Assembly (NCBI GenBank): GCA_046760785.1
Contig: JBHIET010000006.1
Location: 1-64,000 of the forward strand
Source of the DNA: JBHIET01 sp046760785
GTDB taxonomy: Bacteria; Chloroflexota; Anaerolineae; B4-G1
DNA: 64,000 nucleotides
Reading direction: 5' to 3'
Part shown: positions 52,145 to 58,570 of the stretch, one piece after another
Layout: every line of letters starts with the position of its first letter
Numbering within the stretch: position 1 is the first letter of the stretch
Notes under the pieces: model-generated
What the model was told of the DNA's origin: nothing
Seen by the model: the letters and a program-made list of their open reading frames with translations, nothing else
Databases searched by the model: none
Program-made: the position numbers and the translations under genes

Positions 52145-53415
52145 CGTTGGGCCTCCGCAGGCATGGTCTGCCGTGGCGGCTTCAGCCCCAGACTGAGCAG
52201 AAAACCGATCGCCACGATCGCCGCCGTCACGCTGAAGAGCGTAGTATACGAAGTCGCCTCCAACAACCACCCACCCGCCATCGGCGCCAACGTCAGCACC
52301 CCCATGATGGTGTTGCCCAGGCCGACATAGGCCGAGTGCATTCCCTCCGGCGCGATCTCCAGTAGGTAGTTGGTGAAACCCAGCATCCATGTGCTGTTCA
52401 CAACTCCCAGCGCCACATAAACGAAGGGATAAGCCCGAATCAGCCAGCCGGAGCCCGCCAGATGCGCCACCAGCGCGAAAAGCGGCCCTGCCGCGGCTGC
52501 AGCACTCCCGATGCGCGCCACGTACCGCGGCCCCCATCGCTCGCTGACCAGACCCAGCACTGCACCGGAGACCGTCCCTGCTAACGTCTGAGCGACCACG
52601 AAGCTGCCGATGACACTCTGCGGCAGGTGCAGCACGTCAGCCGCGTGCACCACGTAGAACGAGACTACCAATCCCATCATACCGACTAAGAGTCGGCAGG
52701 CTATCAGGCGGCGAAAGGCCGGATCAGCGAAAATGATCCTCAACCACCCTCTCTCCGTCCGATTACTCGTCTCCGGGTTCGCGTCTTGAGGCAAGGACTC
52801 CCGTATCAAGGCCAAGGCGAGTATCGAAGGAACAAACGCCACGCTCGCAAGTGTGAAGATCAGCGTGTAGTCCTCAGGAAAAGCACAACGATCTAGGATC
52901 AACCCCACCAATGCTCCCACCCCAACACCAGCCAGCCCGCTGATGACCTGTCCCAACCCAATCAAACGCCCTCGTCGCTTCAGCGGAATGGCTCGTGCTA
53001 TAATGTCGAACCAGGCCACGGCAGCGACCCCATCGGTGGCAGCCCATAAGCCGATGCAGACGAAAAACAGGATCAGCATAGCTGTGGAGTAGCGGGCCAG
53101 TCCGGCCCACAATGCCAACACCATCACCCCAAACATGATCCTTCCGCTCAGCCCGGCAAGCATATACGGCTTCTTGCGCGGCCTGCCACTGATCAGATGG
53201 GCAACAGCCAGTTGGGGCAGCAGCCAGCTGCCGTTGAAGACCGTACCGACCAGCCCGATCACGGGCGCTGAGTTGGTCAACTGGCCCACGAACGCAGGCA
53301 GCACACTGTAGGGGCTGATGAAGGCGAACGCCACCCCGAAGCAGATGTAGTCCACCAAGAGAGCAACGAAATTCCAGCGGTAGTGGGGAGGCAGGCTCTC
53401 AGAATTCTTGCTCAC
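52141..53415 (-). CDS. Major facilitator superfamily transporter
   Basis: A 424-residue transporter with about 12 membrane helices. A cytoplasmic loop between helices 2 and 3 reads SGRPRKKPYMLAG, the MFS signature position, and the loop near the middle (RESLPQDANPETSNRTERGW) is charged. It is most similar in layout to uncharacterised MFS proteins, so the substrate is unknown. GTG start; the -10 box ends 7 bases before it, so the message may be leaderless. The VTT gene overlaps its stop and is probably co-translated. Confidence 0.88.
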   Translation of the reverse strand: MSKNSESLPPHYRWNFVALLVDYICFGVAFAFISPYSVLPAFVGQLTNSAPVIGLVGTVFNGSWLLPQLAVAHLISGRPRKKPYMLAGLSGRIMFGVMVLALWAGLARYSTAMLILFFVCIGLWAATDGVAAVAWFDIIARAIPLKRRGRLIGLGQVISGLAGVGVGALVGLILDRCAFPEDYTLIFTLASVAFVPSILALALIRESLPQDANPETSNRTERGWLRIIFADPAFRRLIACRLLVGMMGLVVSFYVVHAADVLHLPQSVIGSFVVAQTLAGTVSGAVLGLVSERWGPRYVARIGSAAAAAGPLFALVAHLAGSGWLIRAYPFVYVALGVVNSTWMLGFTNYLLEIAPEGMHSAYVGLGNTIMGVLTLAPMAGGWLLEATSYTTLFSVTAAIVAIGFLLSLGLKPPRQTMPAEAQR

Positions 53416-53421
53416 GGCGAA

Positions 53422-53449
53422 AGTGTACCACGAAGTCTGAGGCCGTCAA
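53422..53449 (-). promoter_or_regulatory. Promoter of the MFS-VTT pair
   Basis: Minus strand TTGACG (53444-53449) and TACACT (53422-53427) with 16-bp spacing. The GTG start is at 53415, so the transcript probably begins at or beside it. Confidence 0.5.
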
Positions 53450-53507
53450 GGGCAGCCAGTGATGATTACCAAACCCGTCACTCTGAGCGCCTAAAGGGCG
53501 CGGTTAC

Positions 53508-53694
53508 TATATTGACAATGTCAGATTAACATAAAACAAGCTGCACTTGCTCGCCGGTGCTCGTAGCCCCCGTTCCTTCGGGCTGAGCCTCAGGACGAAG
53601 CCTCGGGGGCGTCTCAAGCGAGATTTGCCCGGAGAACACGCCCTTGGGGACAAGGGCTGAGAGCCTTTGGCCAAATGTGACATTGCCAAGGTAG
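53508..53694. mobile_element. Inverted-repeat element family 2, full copy before the sulfur cassette
   Basis: About 187 bp: left CTATATTGACAATGTCAGAT, right reverse complement CTACCTTGGCAATGTCACAT. The interior is very close to 45764-45948. No protein is encoded. Confidence 0.8.
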
Positions 53695-53727
53695 ATACTC
53701 ATATTCCCGGCCTGGCGGGAGGGACAG

Positions 53728-53910
53728 GTGTTGGAGAAACTGGAATGCATCATCGCTCAGAGCGGCGGCGAGATCCTCGACGACGACCTAGCCGCCCACG
53801 AGTGGGCGGAACGCTTCTCGCTCATGCATATCAAGTGGCTGGGGCTTTCGCTCATCCCCATCGAGGTCATTCTCCCCCTGGAGAACCCGGACGACGCATC
53901 GCCCACTTGA
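53728..53910 (+). CDS. Small protein of unknown function
   Basis: A 60-residue frame with GTG start and a good ribosome site (GGGAGGGACAG). Sequence: MLEKLECIIAQSGG, then acidic and hydrophobic segments, ending ENPDDASPT. No family is recognised. The stop overlaps the -35 box of the arsR promoter. It could be a real conserved small protein or chance; its translation site is better than most chance frames. Confidence 0.4.
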   Translation: MLEKLECIIAQSGGEILDDDLAAHEWAERFSLMHIKWLGLSLIPIEVILPLENPDDASPT

Positions 53911-53935
53911 CTTTTCGAAAAGCCTGTTGTATAAT
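53907..53935 (+). promoter_or_regulatory. Consensus-like promoter of the ArsR-DsrE-TusA cassette
   Basis: TTGACT (53907-53912) and TATAAT (53930-53935) with 17-bp spacing, one mismatch to consensus in total. Confidence 0.8.
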
Positions 53936-53936
53936 C

Positions 53937-53974
53937 TATCAATATAAATATCTAAACATATTGATATATTGATA
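53937..53974 (+). promoter_or_regulatory. Predicted ArsR-type operator overlapping the start site
   Basis: Inverted repeat TATCAATAT (53937-53945) and ATATTGATA (53958-53966) with a 12-base spacer, plus a third ATATTGATA at 53966-53974. It lies between the -10 box and the arsR start, as expected for autorepression by an ArsR/SmtB protein. Confidence 0.7.
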
Positions 53975-53981
53975 CTTAGGA

Positions 53982-54320
53982 ATGGAAAACTCTCTCGAAC
54001 AGGAGATTAACCTGCTGCATGCTCAGGTCTGCCAGGGATTGGCGGACCCGAAGCGGATTCTGCTCCTCTACGCCCTGGCCGATGGCCCCTGCCGGGTCAC
54101 CGACCTGGCCGAGGCCCTAGGACTGCCTCAACCCACTGTCTCTCATCATTTGAAGATCTTGCGGGAGCGCGGGCTGGTCGTGACGGAACGCGAAGGAACC
54201 GCCGTCTACTACTCCCTGGCCGATCGGCGGGTTGTTGAGGCCCTGGACCTGTTGCGGATGATGCTGGCGGATCTCCTGAGTCAGCGGGCCGACCTGGCCG
54301 AACATCTGAGTGGAAACTAG
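53982..54320 (+). CDS. ArsR-family winged-helix repressor
   Basis: A 112-residue ArsR/SmtB regulator. The HTH core reads DLAEALGLPQPTVSHHLKIL at about residues 43-62, followed by a beta wing (GLVVTEREGTAVYYSL). An N-terminal Cys (VCQGLADPKRILLL) and another Cys (GPCRV) could sense thiol, persulfide or metal; a typical ELCVC-like metal motif is absent. It is autoregulated by the operator above. Downstream DsrE and TusA suggest that it responds to sulfur species, as do SqrR- or BigR-like ArsR proteins; this is inferred from context. Confidence 0.9.
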   Translation: MENSLEQEINLLHAQVCQGLADPKRILLLYALADGPCRVTDLAEALGLPQPTVSHHLKILRERGLVVTEREGTAVYYSLADRRVVEALDLLRMMLADLLSQRADLAEHLSGN

Positions 54321-54408
54321 TTTCTTTACAGAATGGAATGAGGTATCGCAGGCCCAACGCAGCCTGCATAGTGCAGATTCTCAAACTTTCAAGGAGGAGC
54401 ATACGTAG

Positions 54409-54888
54409 ATGAGTGATAACGGTACTAAGAAGTGTTCCATCGTTGTCTTCAGCGGAGATATGGACAAAGTGATGGGAGCGTTCATCATCGCCACCACCGC
54501 TGCTGCGATGGGCATGGAGACCAGCATGTTTTTCACCTTCTGGGGCCTTCAGGCCGTTAAGAAGAAGGTCAAGACAGGCAGCGGTCTCTTCGGACGGATG
54601 CTTGGCATTATGTTCGGGGACATTGACAGCATCGGCCCCAGTAAGATGAACTTCGGCGGTGTGGGCCGCTGGATGTTCAAGAAAATGATGAAGGACAAGG
54701 AGGTCACCTCGCTGTCCGAGCTGCGCCAAATGGCGATTGATATGGGCATCAGGTTGCTGCCGTGCCAGATGAGCATGGAAGTGATGGAAATCACCAGCGA
54801 GGACCTGATTGACGAGATGGAAAAGCCTGTCGGCGCGGCCACGTATGTGCTCGAGGCCCAACAGGCCGATATTACCCTATTTGTATAA
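54409..54888 (+). CDS. DsrE/DsrF-like sulfur-relay protein
   Basis: A 159-residue protein of the DsrE/DrsE family. Visible: an N-terminal strand (CSIVVFSGDMDKVMGAFIIA), a helix-turn AAAMGMETSMFFTFWGLQ and a Cys late in the protein (LLPCQMSMEVM near residue 125) that corresponds to the sulfur-binding Cys. It is part of the persulfide-carrier set often found with TusA. AAGGAGGAGC precedes the start. It follows arsR by 88 bases. Confidence 0.85.
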   Translation: MSDNGTKKCSIVVFSGDMDKVMGAFIIATTAAAMGMETSMFFTFWGLQAVKKKVKTGSGLFGRMLGIMFGDIDSIGPSKMNFGGVGRWMFKKMMKDKEVTSLSELRQMAIDMGIRLLPCQMSMEVMEITSEDLIDEMEKPVGAATYVLEAQQADITLFV

Positions 54889-54909
54889 CATTCAAAACAG
54901 GAGGCAAAT

Positions 54910-55149
54910 ATGGATCAGATTACCCCGACCAAAACCCTAGACGCGCGCGGGTTAAAGTGCCCGATGCCGGTGGTAAAGACCAGCCAGGAAATGAAAAGCA
55001 TCTCTGTAGACGACATCTTGGAAGTGATTGCCACCGACCCCGGCTCTATGGCAGATATCAGTGCCTGGTGCAAAAGCACCGGTAATGAACTGTTGGAGAT
55101 GGAGAAGGGAGACGGAGTCTTTACATTCTACATCCGCCGCCTCAAGTGA
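54910..55149 (+). CDS. TusA/SirA-family sulfur carrier
   Basis: A 79-residue protein with the TusA CPxP motif in LKCPMPVVKT near residue 19, the persulfide-bearing Cys, and the C-terminal strand EKGDGVFTFYIRR. TusA-like proteins pass sulfane sulfur to tRNA thiolation, molybdenum cofactor or dissimilatory sulfur pathways. It lies 21 bases after the DsrE-like gene (AGGAGG upstream) and ends at a good terminator. Which pathway is served here cannot be told from this window. Confidence 0.92.
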   Translation: MDQITPTKTLDARGLKCPMPVVKTSQEMKSISVDDILEVIATDPGSMADISAWCKSTGNELLEMEKGDGVFTFYIRRLK

Positions 55150-55152
55150 GTG

Positions 55153-55190
55153 CTTGGGGGAGAGGCATCTTCTCCCCCAAGTTCTTCTGT
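55153..55190 (+). terminator. Rho-independent terminator of the sulfur cassette
   Basis: Perfect 11-bp stem CTTGGGGGAGA/TCTCCCCCAAG (55153-55163, 55171-55181) with a 7-base loop, followed by TTCTTCTGT. Confidence 0.85.
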
Positions 55191-55199
55191 GCGTTGCAA

Positions 55200-55377
55200 C
55201 TGTGTCGAATGGGCTTGACACAGTTGGTCAAACCTGGTCTGGAAGATATCGATCTCAAACGTAGGCGTCACGATCCTCTCCCAGCGCGCTGTGGATGATC
55301 ACCACGTGGAAGTACTTGTGGACATCTAGGGAGACGCACAGGATCTGACCCAACGGAATCCCACGAATGTTGTCCAT
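55200..55377 (-). pseudogene. IS110-type transposase N-terminal remnant, frameshifted
   Basis: On the minus strand from 55377 the frame reads MDNIRGIPLGQILCVSLDVH, then KYFHVVIIHSALGE, the typical IS110-family DVHK N-terminus. One extra base after LGE shifts the frame; the continuation in the next frame reads IVTPTFEIDIFQTRFDQLCQ, also family-like. Only the first 55 or so residues remain. The rest of the gap 55191-55454 shows nothing else. Confidence 0.6.
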
Positions 55378-55454
55378 ACAATGGGGCAGAGATACTCTAC
55401 CCATATTGACGGTGGTGTCAACCACCTACGAAACCTATAATACCAAGAGGTAAT

Positions 55455-56771
55455 ATGCGGCCCAAAATCACCAAACGTGGGACATTGTTCATTGTTCATT
55501 GTTCATTGTTCATTGCCCTGATCCTGACCGGCTGTAGGGGGGCAGCGGTAACGCCGACGTCTATACCGCCGACCCCGGTACCTGGCCCATCATCGCCTCT
55601 CGCCACCCCCACGCCGACCCCCGAGTCACAGCCGACGATTATCACTCTCGGGCTATGGCTACCCGAGGAAATGGACCCCTACGGCGAGGAGCCGGGCGCG
55701 GATCTCCTGGCGCAGCAACTGACCGACTTCAGCAAAACCTACCCCGATCTTCAGGTCGAAGTGACCGTAAAGAAAGCCCACGGGCGGGGCGGGCTGCTCG
55801 ACTTCCTGCGTACGGCGCGGGATGCCGCCCCCTCGGTTCTACCCGACCTGGTGGTGCTGGACGCAGCCGACCTGGAGGCCGCAGCCAGATCGGGCCTCGT
55901 CCAGCCGCTTGACCACCTCCTCTCACCGGCCGAGATGAGCGACCGTTTTCCCTTCGCCGCGCAACTAGGGACGGTGAATGAACAGACTCTGGGCTTCGTT
56001 ACGGCCTCCGATATGCAGCACCTGGCCTATCGCCCCACCCTGTTCGATTCGCCCCCTGTCTCTTGGACGCAGGTCATCTCCCCTCCCATCCCTTTCTTTC
56101 TCCCTGCCGGAGGACGTGACGGACAGGCCAACGACGTGACACTGATACAATACCTGGCCGCTGGCGGCAGGCTTACCGACGCGGACGGCAACCCGTGGTT
56201 GGACGAAGACGTGATGGTGAGCGTCCTCACTTTCTACAGCGACTGCATCGGCACCACCACGATCTCGCCGACGATCGTTCTGGGCATCACAGACGCAGAC
56301 CAAGCTTGGGAGCGGTTTCAGGCTGGAGAAGGTGGAATGGCAGTGGTGCGAGCCAGTCGCTACTGGCTCGAGGCCGACGAAACCGTCGCCGCCGCGCCGG
56401 TGCCCACCCACGACGGGCACCCTTTCAGCATCGCCCGGGGCTGGGTGGTGGCGATGGTCACCGACGACCCTGCGCGCCAGGCGTTGGCGGTGTTGCTGCT
56501 CAACTGGCTCATCGCACCCGAGCAGAGCGCGCAGTGGACGCAGGCGGCCGGCTATCTGCCGGGTACGCGCAGCGCGCTGCGGCTATGGGACGTATCGGAT
56601 GTGGACTGGGCTATGTTGCGCGGCATGATGGAGGCCGCCGTCGCTGCCCCCCAGCCAGAAGTGATGGCAACCATCGGGCAGGCTATGCAGGAAGCACTGG
56701 AAGCCGTGCTGAGAAGGCAGGCTACCCCCGAGGAAGCTGCCGCCGCTGCCATCGAGATCCTTGGACAGTGA
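55455..56771 (+). CDS. Extracellular solute-binding lipoprotein (ABC-type)
   Basis: A 438-residue lipoprotein of the family 1 extracellular solute-binding type, usually for sugars. The signal ends LILTGC (Cys near residue 27), then a Thr/Pro linker, then the two-lobe binding domain (FSKTYPDLQVEVTV, LPDLVVLDAADLEAAA). A four-copy heptanucleotide tract (55484-55511) encodes residues about 10-19 of the signal peptide. No ABC permease or ATPase is adjacent; glycerate kinase follows 4 bases later. Ligand unknown. Confidence 0.85.
   Translation: MRPKITKRGTLFIVHCSLFIALILTGCRGAAVTPTSIPPTPVPGPSSPLATPTPTPESQPTIITLGLWLPEEMDPYGEEPGADLLAQQLTDFSKTYPDLQVEVTVKKAHGRGGLLDFLRTARDAAPSVLPDLVVLDAADLEAAARSGLVQPLDHLLSPAEMSDRFPFAAQLGTVNEQTLGFVTASDMQHLAYRPTLFDSPPVSWTQVISPPIPFFLPAGGRDGQANDVTLIQYLAAGGRLTDADGNPWLDEDVMVSVLTFYSDCIGTTTISPTIVLGITDADQAWERFQAGEGGMAVVRASRYWLEADETVAAAPVPTHDGHPFSIARGWVVAMVTDDPARQALAVLLLNWLIAPEQSAQWTQAAGYLPGTRSALRLWDVSDVDWAMLRGMMEAAVAAPQPEVMATIGQAMQEALEAVLRRQATPEEAAAAAIEILGQ
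55484..55511 (+). repeat. Heptanucleotide tract (ATTGTTC x4) in the lipoprotein signal region
   Basis: Four perfect 7-bp units. Loss or gain of one unit shifts the frame early in the gene. Confidence 0.9.
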
Positions 56772-56775
56772 TGCC

Positions 56776-58197
56776 ATGCCCGGTCGTGACCTGCGTGCCG
56801 ACGCTCGCGAACTACAACAAGCTGCGCTGGCCGCCGTCGAACCTGCGGCTACCGTGCACCGGCACGTCCGTCGTCAGGGGGACATGCTCACCGTCGCCGA
56901 CCGTCGCTACGACCTGCGCGACTACGAGCGCGTGTTCGTCGTCGGAGGCGGCAAGGCCGCCGTGTCAATGGCCGCTGCCATCGCGGACATCCTGGGCGTG
57001 CAATTGATTGAAGGCATCATCGTCACCAAATACGGCCACACCGCAAGCATCCAGCATCCAGCATCCAGCATCCAGTTTCTAGAGGCGGGGCATCCAGTGC
57101 CTGACGAGAACTCTGTACGCGGGGCGCAGGCTATCGCCGACTGCGTTGCCCGCGCGACGGAACGCGACCTGGTCTTATGCCTCATCTCCGGCGGCGGCTC
57201 TGCGCTACTGACACTGCCCGTGCCAGGCCTGACGCTGTCCAACTTGCAGGCCCTCACCGACACACTGCTCCGCTCCGGCGCGACGATCAACGAAGTGAAC
57301 ACCGTGCGCAAGCACATTTCGCGCATCAAAGGCGGCCACCTGGCCCGCCTGACCGCCCCGGCCACATTGATCACCCTCATCCTCTCCGACGTGGTCGGCG
57401 ACCCGCTCGACGTAATCGCTTCCGGCCCTACCGTGCCCGACCCGACGACGGTGGCGGACGCACGAGCGGTACTGAAACGGCACGAGATCCGAACCCTCCC
57501 CCCCTCCCAGGGGGGGATAAGAGGGGGGGTACTTCACGAAACCCCCAAGCCAGGCGATCCGGCCTTCGAGCGGGTGCAGAACGTCATCGTCGGTTCCAAC
57601 CGGCTGGCGGCGCTGGCGGCGGTGGAGAAGGCCCGCCAGTTGGGGTTCAACACGCTGCTGCTGAGCACCTACATCGAAGGGGAGGCGCGGGAGGTGGCGA
57701 AGGTGGCGGCGGCGCTGGCGAAGGGAGCGCGCGCCCACGGCGATCCCCTGCCTCCGCCAGCCTGCCTGGTATGGGGCGGCGAGACGACGGTCACCGTGCG
57801 AGGGCAGGGAAGAGGTGGCCGCAACCAGGAACTGGCGCTTGCGGCGGCACTTCAGCTTTCCGGCTGGCCAGGGATGCTGGTGATGGCGCTGGCGACCGAC
57901 GGCACCGACGGCCCCACCGACGCCGCTGGCGCGATCGTCACGGGTGAGACGGTGCCCTGTGCCCAGGCGCTGGGGCTGGATCCCAGGGCGGCGCTGGAGG
58001 CCAACGACAGTTATCCCTTCTTCGACGCGCTGGACCGCCGTTCGGCTGAGCCTTCGTCCCGAGCGCCTCGACTGAACTCAGCGAAATCTCAGGCCGAGGG
58101 GCGCTCACGGCGAAGCCTGATCCGCACCGGCCCGACGGGGACGAACGTGAACGACCTGCTGTTCATACTGGTGGGGGAGACAACGGCAGATTGGTAA
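56776..58197 (+). CDS. Glycerate 2-kinase (MOFRL family) with in-frame repeat insertions
   Basis: Phosphorylates D-glycerate at C2, feeding 2-phosphoglycerate into glycolysis. The 473-residue protein has RVFVVGGGKAAVSMA near residue 55, ISGGGSALLTLP, NTVRKHISRIKGGHLAR, LSDVVGDPLDVIASGPTVPD and the C-terminal MOFRL motif ATDGTDGPTDAAGAI. Three stretches look inserted: residues 91-100 from a heptanucleotide tract, 240-252 from a GC-rich palindrome (LPPSQGGIRGG) and 421-444 from palindromic repeat D, the last just before TGPTGTNVNDL. All keep the frame and lie between conserved blocks. The true start MPGRDLRAD is 4 bases after the lipoprotein stop. Confidence 0.92.
   Translation: MPGRDLRADARELQQAALAAVEPAATVHRHVRRQGDMLTVADRRYDLRDYERVFVVGGGKAAVSMAAAIADILGVQLIEGIIVTKYGHTASIQHPASSIQFLEAGHPVPDENSVRGAQAIADCVARATERDLVLCLISGGGSALLTLPVPGLTLSNLQALTDTLLRSGATINEVNTVRKHISRIKGGHLARLTAPATLITLILSDVVGDPLDVIASGPTVPDPTTVADARAVLKRHEIRTLPPSQGGIRGGVLHETPKPGDPAFERVQNVIVGSNRLAALAAVEKARQLGFNTLLLSTYIEGEAREVAKVAAALAKGARAHGDPLPPPACLVWGGETTVTVRGQGRGGRNQELALAAALQLSGWPGMLVMALATDGTDGPTDAAGAIVTGETVPCAQALGLDPRAALEANDSYPFFDALDRRSAEPSSRAPRLNSAKSQAEGRSRRSLIRTGPTGTNVNDLLFILVGETTADW
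57047..57074 (+). repeat. Heptanucleotide tract (GCATCCA x4) inside glycerate kinase
   Basis: Four perfect 7-bp units, encoding residues about 91-100. A unit change would shift the frame. Confidence 0.9.
57493..57530 (+). repeat. GC-rich palindrome inside glycerate kinase
   Basis: CCTCCC runs followed by GGGGGG runs around CAGGGGGGGATAAGAGGGGG encode residues 240-252. Confidence 0.7.
58036..58108 (+). repeat. 73-bp palindromic repeat D, copy inside glycerate kinase
   Basis: Reverse complement of 24100-24172 at 67 of 73 positions. Read in frame as residues 421-444. Confidence 0.85.
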
Positions 58198-58299
58198 AGG
58201 AGCGGAGAACAAGGATGGAATCCGTTCGTGATCCGCTCCTCTCCGGGTGCAATTCAGTTCTGGGGCAACAGTTGGATCGCAACGCCGTGAACAGGCGGC

Positions 58300-58333
58300 G
58301 CTGGGTAGCTTTCTCATTAGAAAGTTGCCCAGC
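58300..58333. repeat. Long hairpin between glycerate kinase and the epimerase gene
   Basis: Fifteen-bp stem (two G-T pairs) with a CATT loop. A second inverted repeat GGAGCGGA/TCCGCTCC (58199-58206, 58232-58239) follows the kinase stop. No U tract. The gap 58198-58570 holds these, the epimerase promoter and nothing else recognised. Confidence 0.55.
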
Positions 58334-58370
58334 ACTGGCCTTTCCAGGCCGGCTCTCCCTTGACGCACGT

Positions 58371-58399
58371 TTGTCCGTCAGAGGTCTGCAGAGTATAAT
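58371..58399 (+). promoter_or_regulatory. Promoter of the epimerase-acyltransferase pair
   Basis: TTGTCC (58371-58376) and TATAAT (58394-58399) with 17-bp spacing, 170 bases before the gene. Confidence 0.6.
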
Positions 58400-58570
58400 T
58401 GGCGTAACCGTCCAGCGAAGCTTCGCCTCAAACCGACAAGTTGGCCAGGACACAGATTCACGCAGGATTTCGCAGATGATGGCTTAAGGCTTATCCTTGA
58501 AGTTGACCCGGCGCTCGTTTACGACTGCGCAGGATCTCACTCATTGGTGCTTTCAGGAGGAACTCTACTG

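Noticed and set aside
52145..52537. Longer N-terminus for the VTT protein
   Set aside because: The extension overlaps the MFS gene and reads as Gly/Arg-rich noise; the GTG at 52144 with GTGA overlap is a better start.
53508..53694. TA target-site duplication for the family 2 element
   Set aside because: The flanking dinucleotides do not line up with the terminal repeats at the same offset on both sides.
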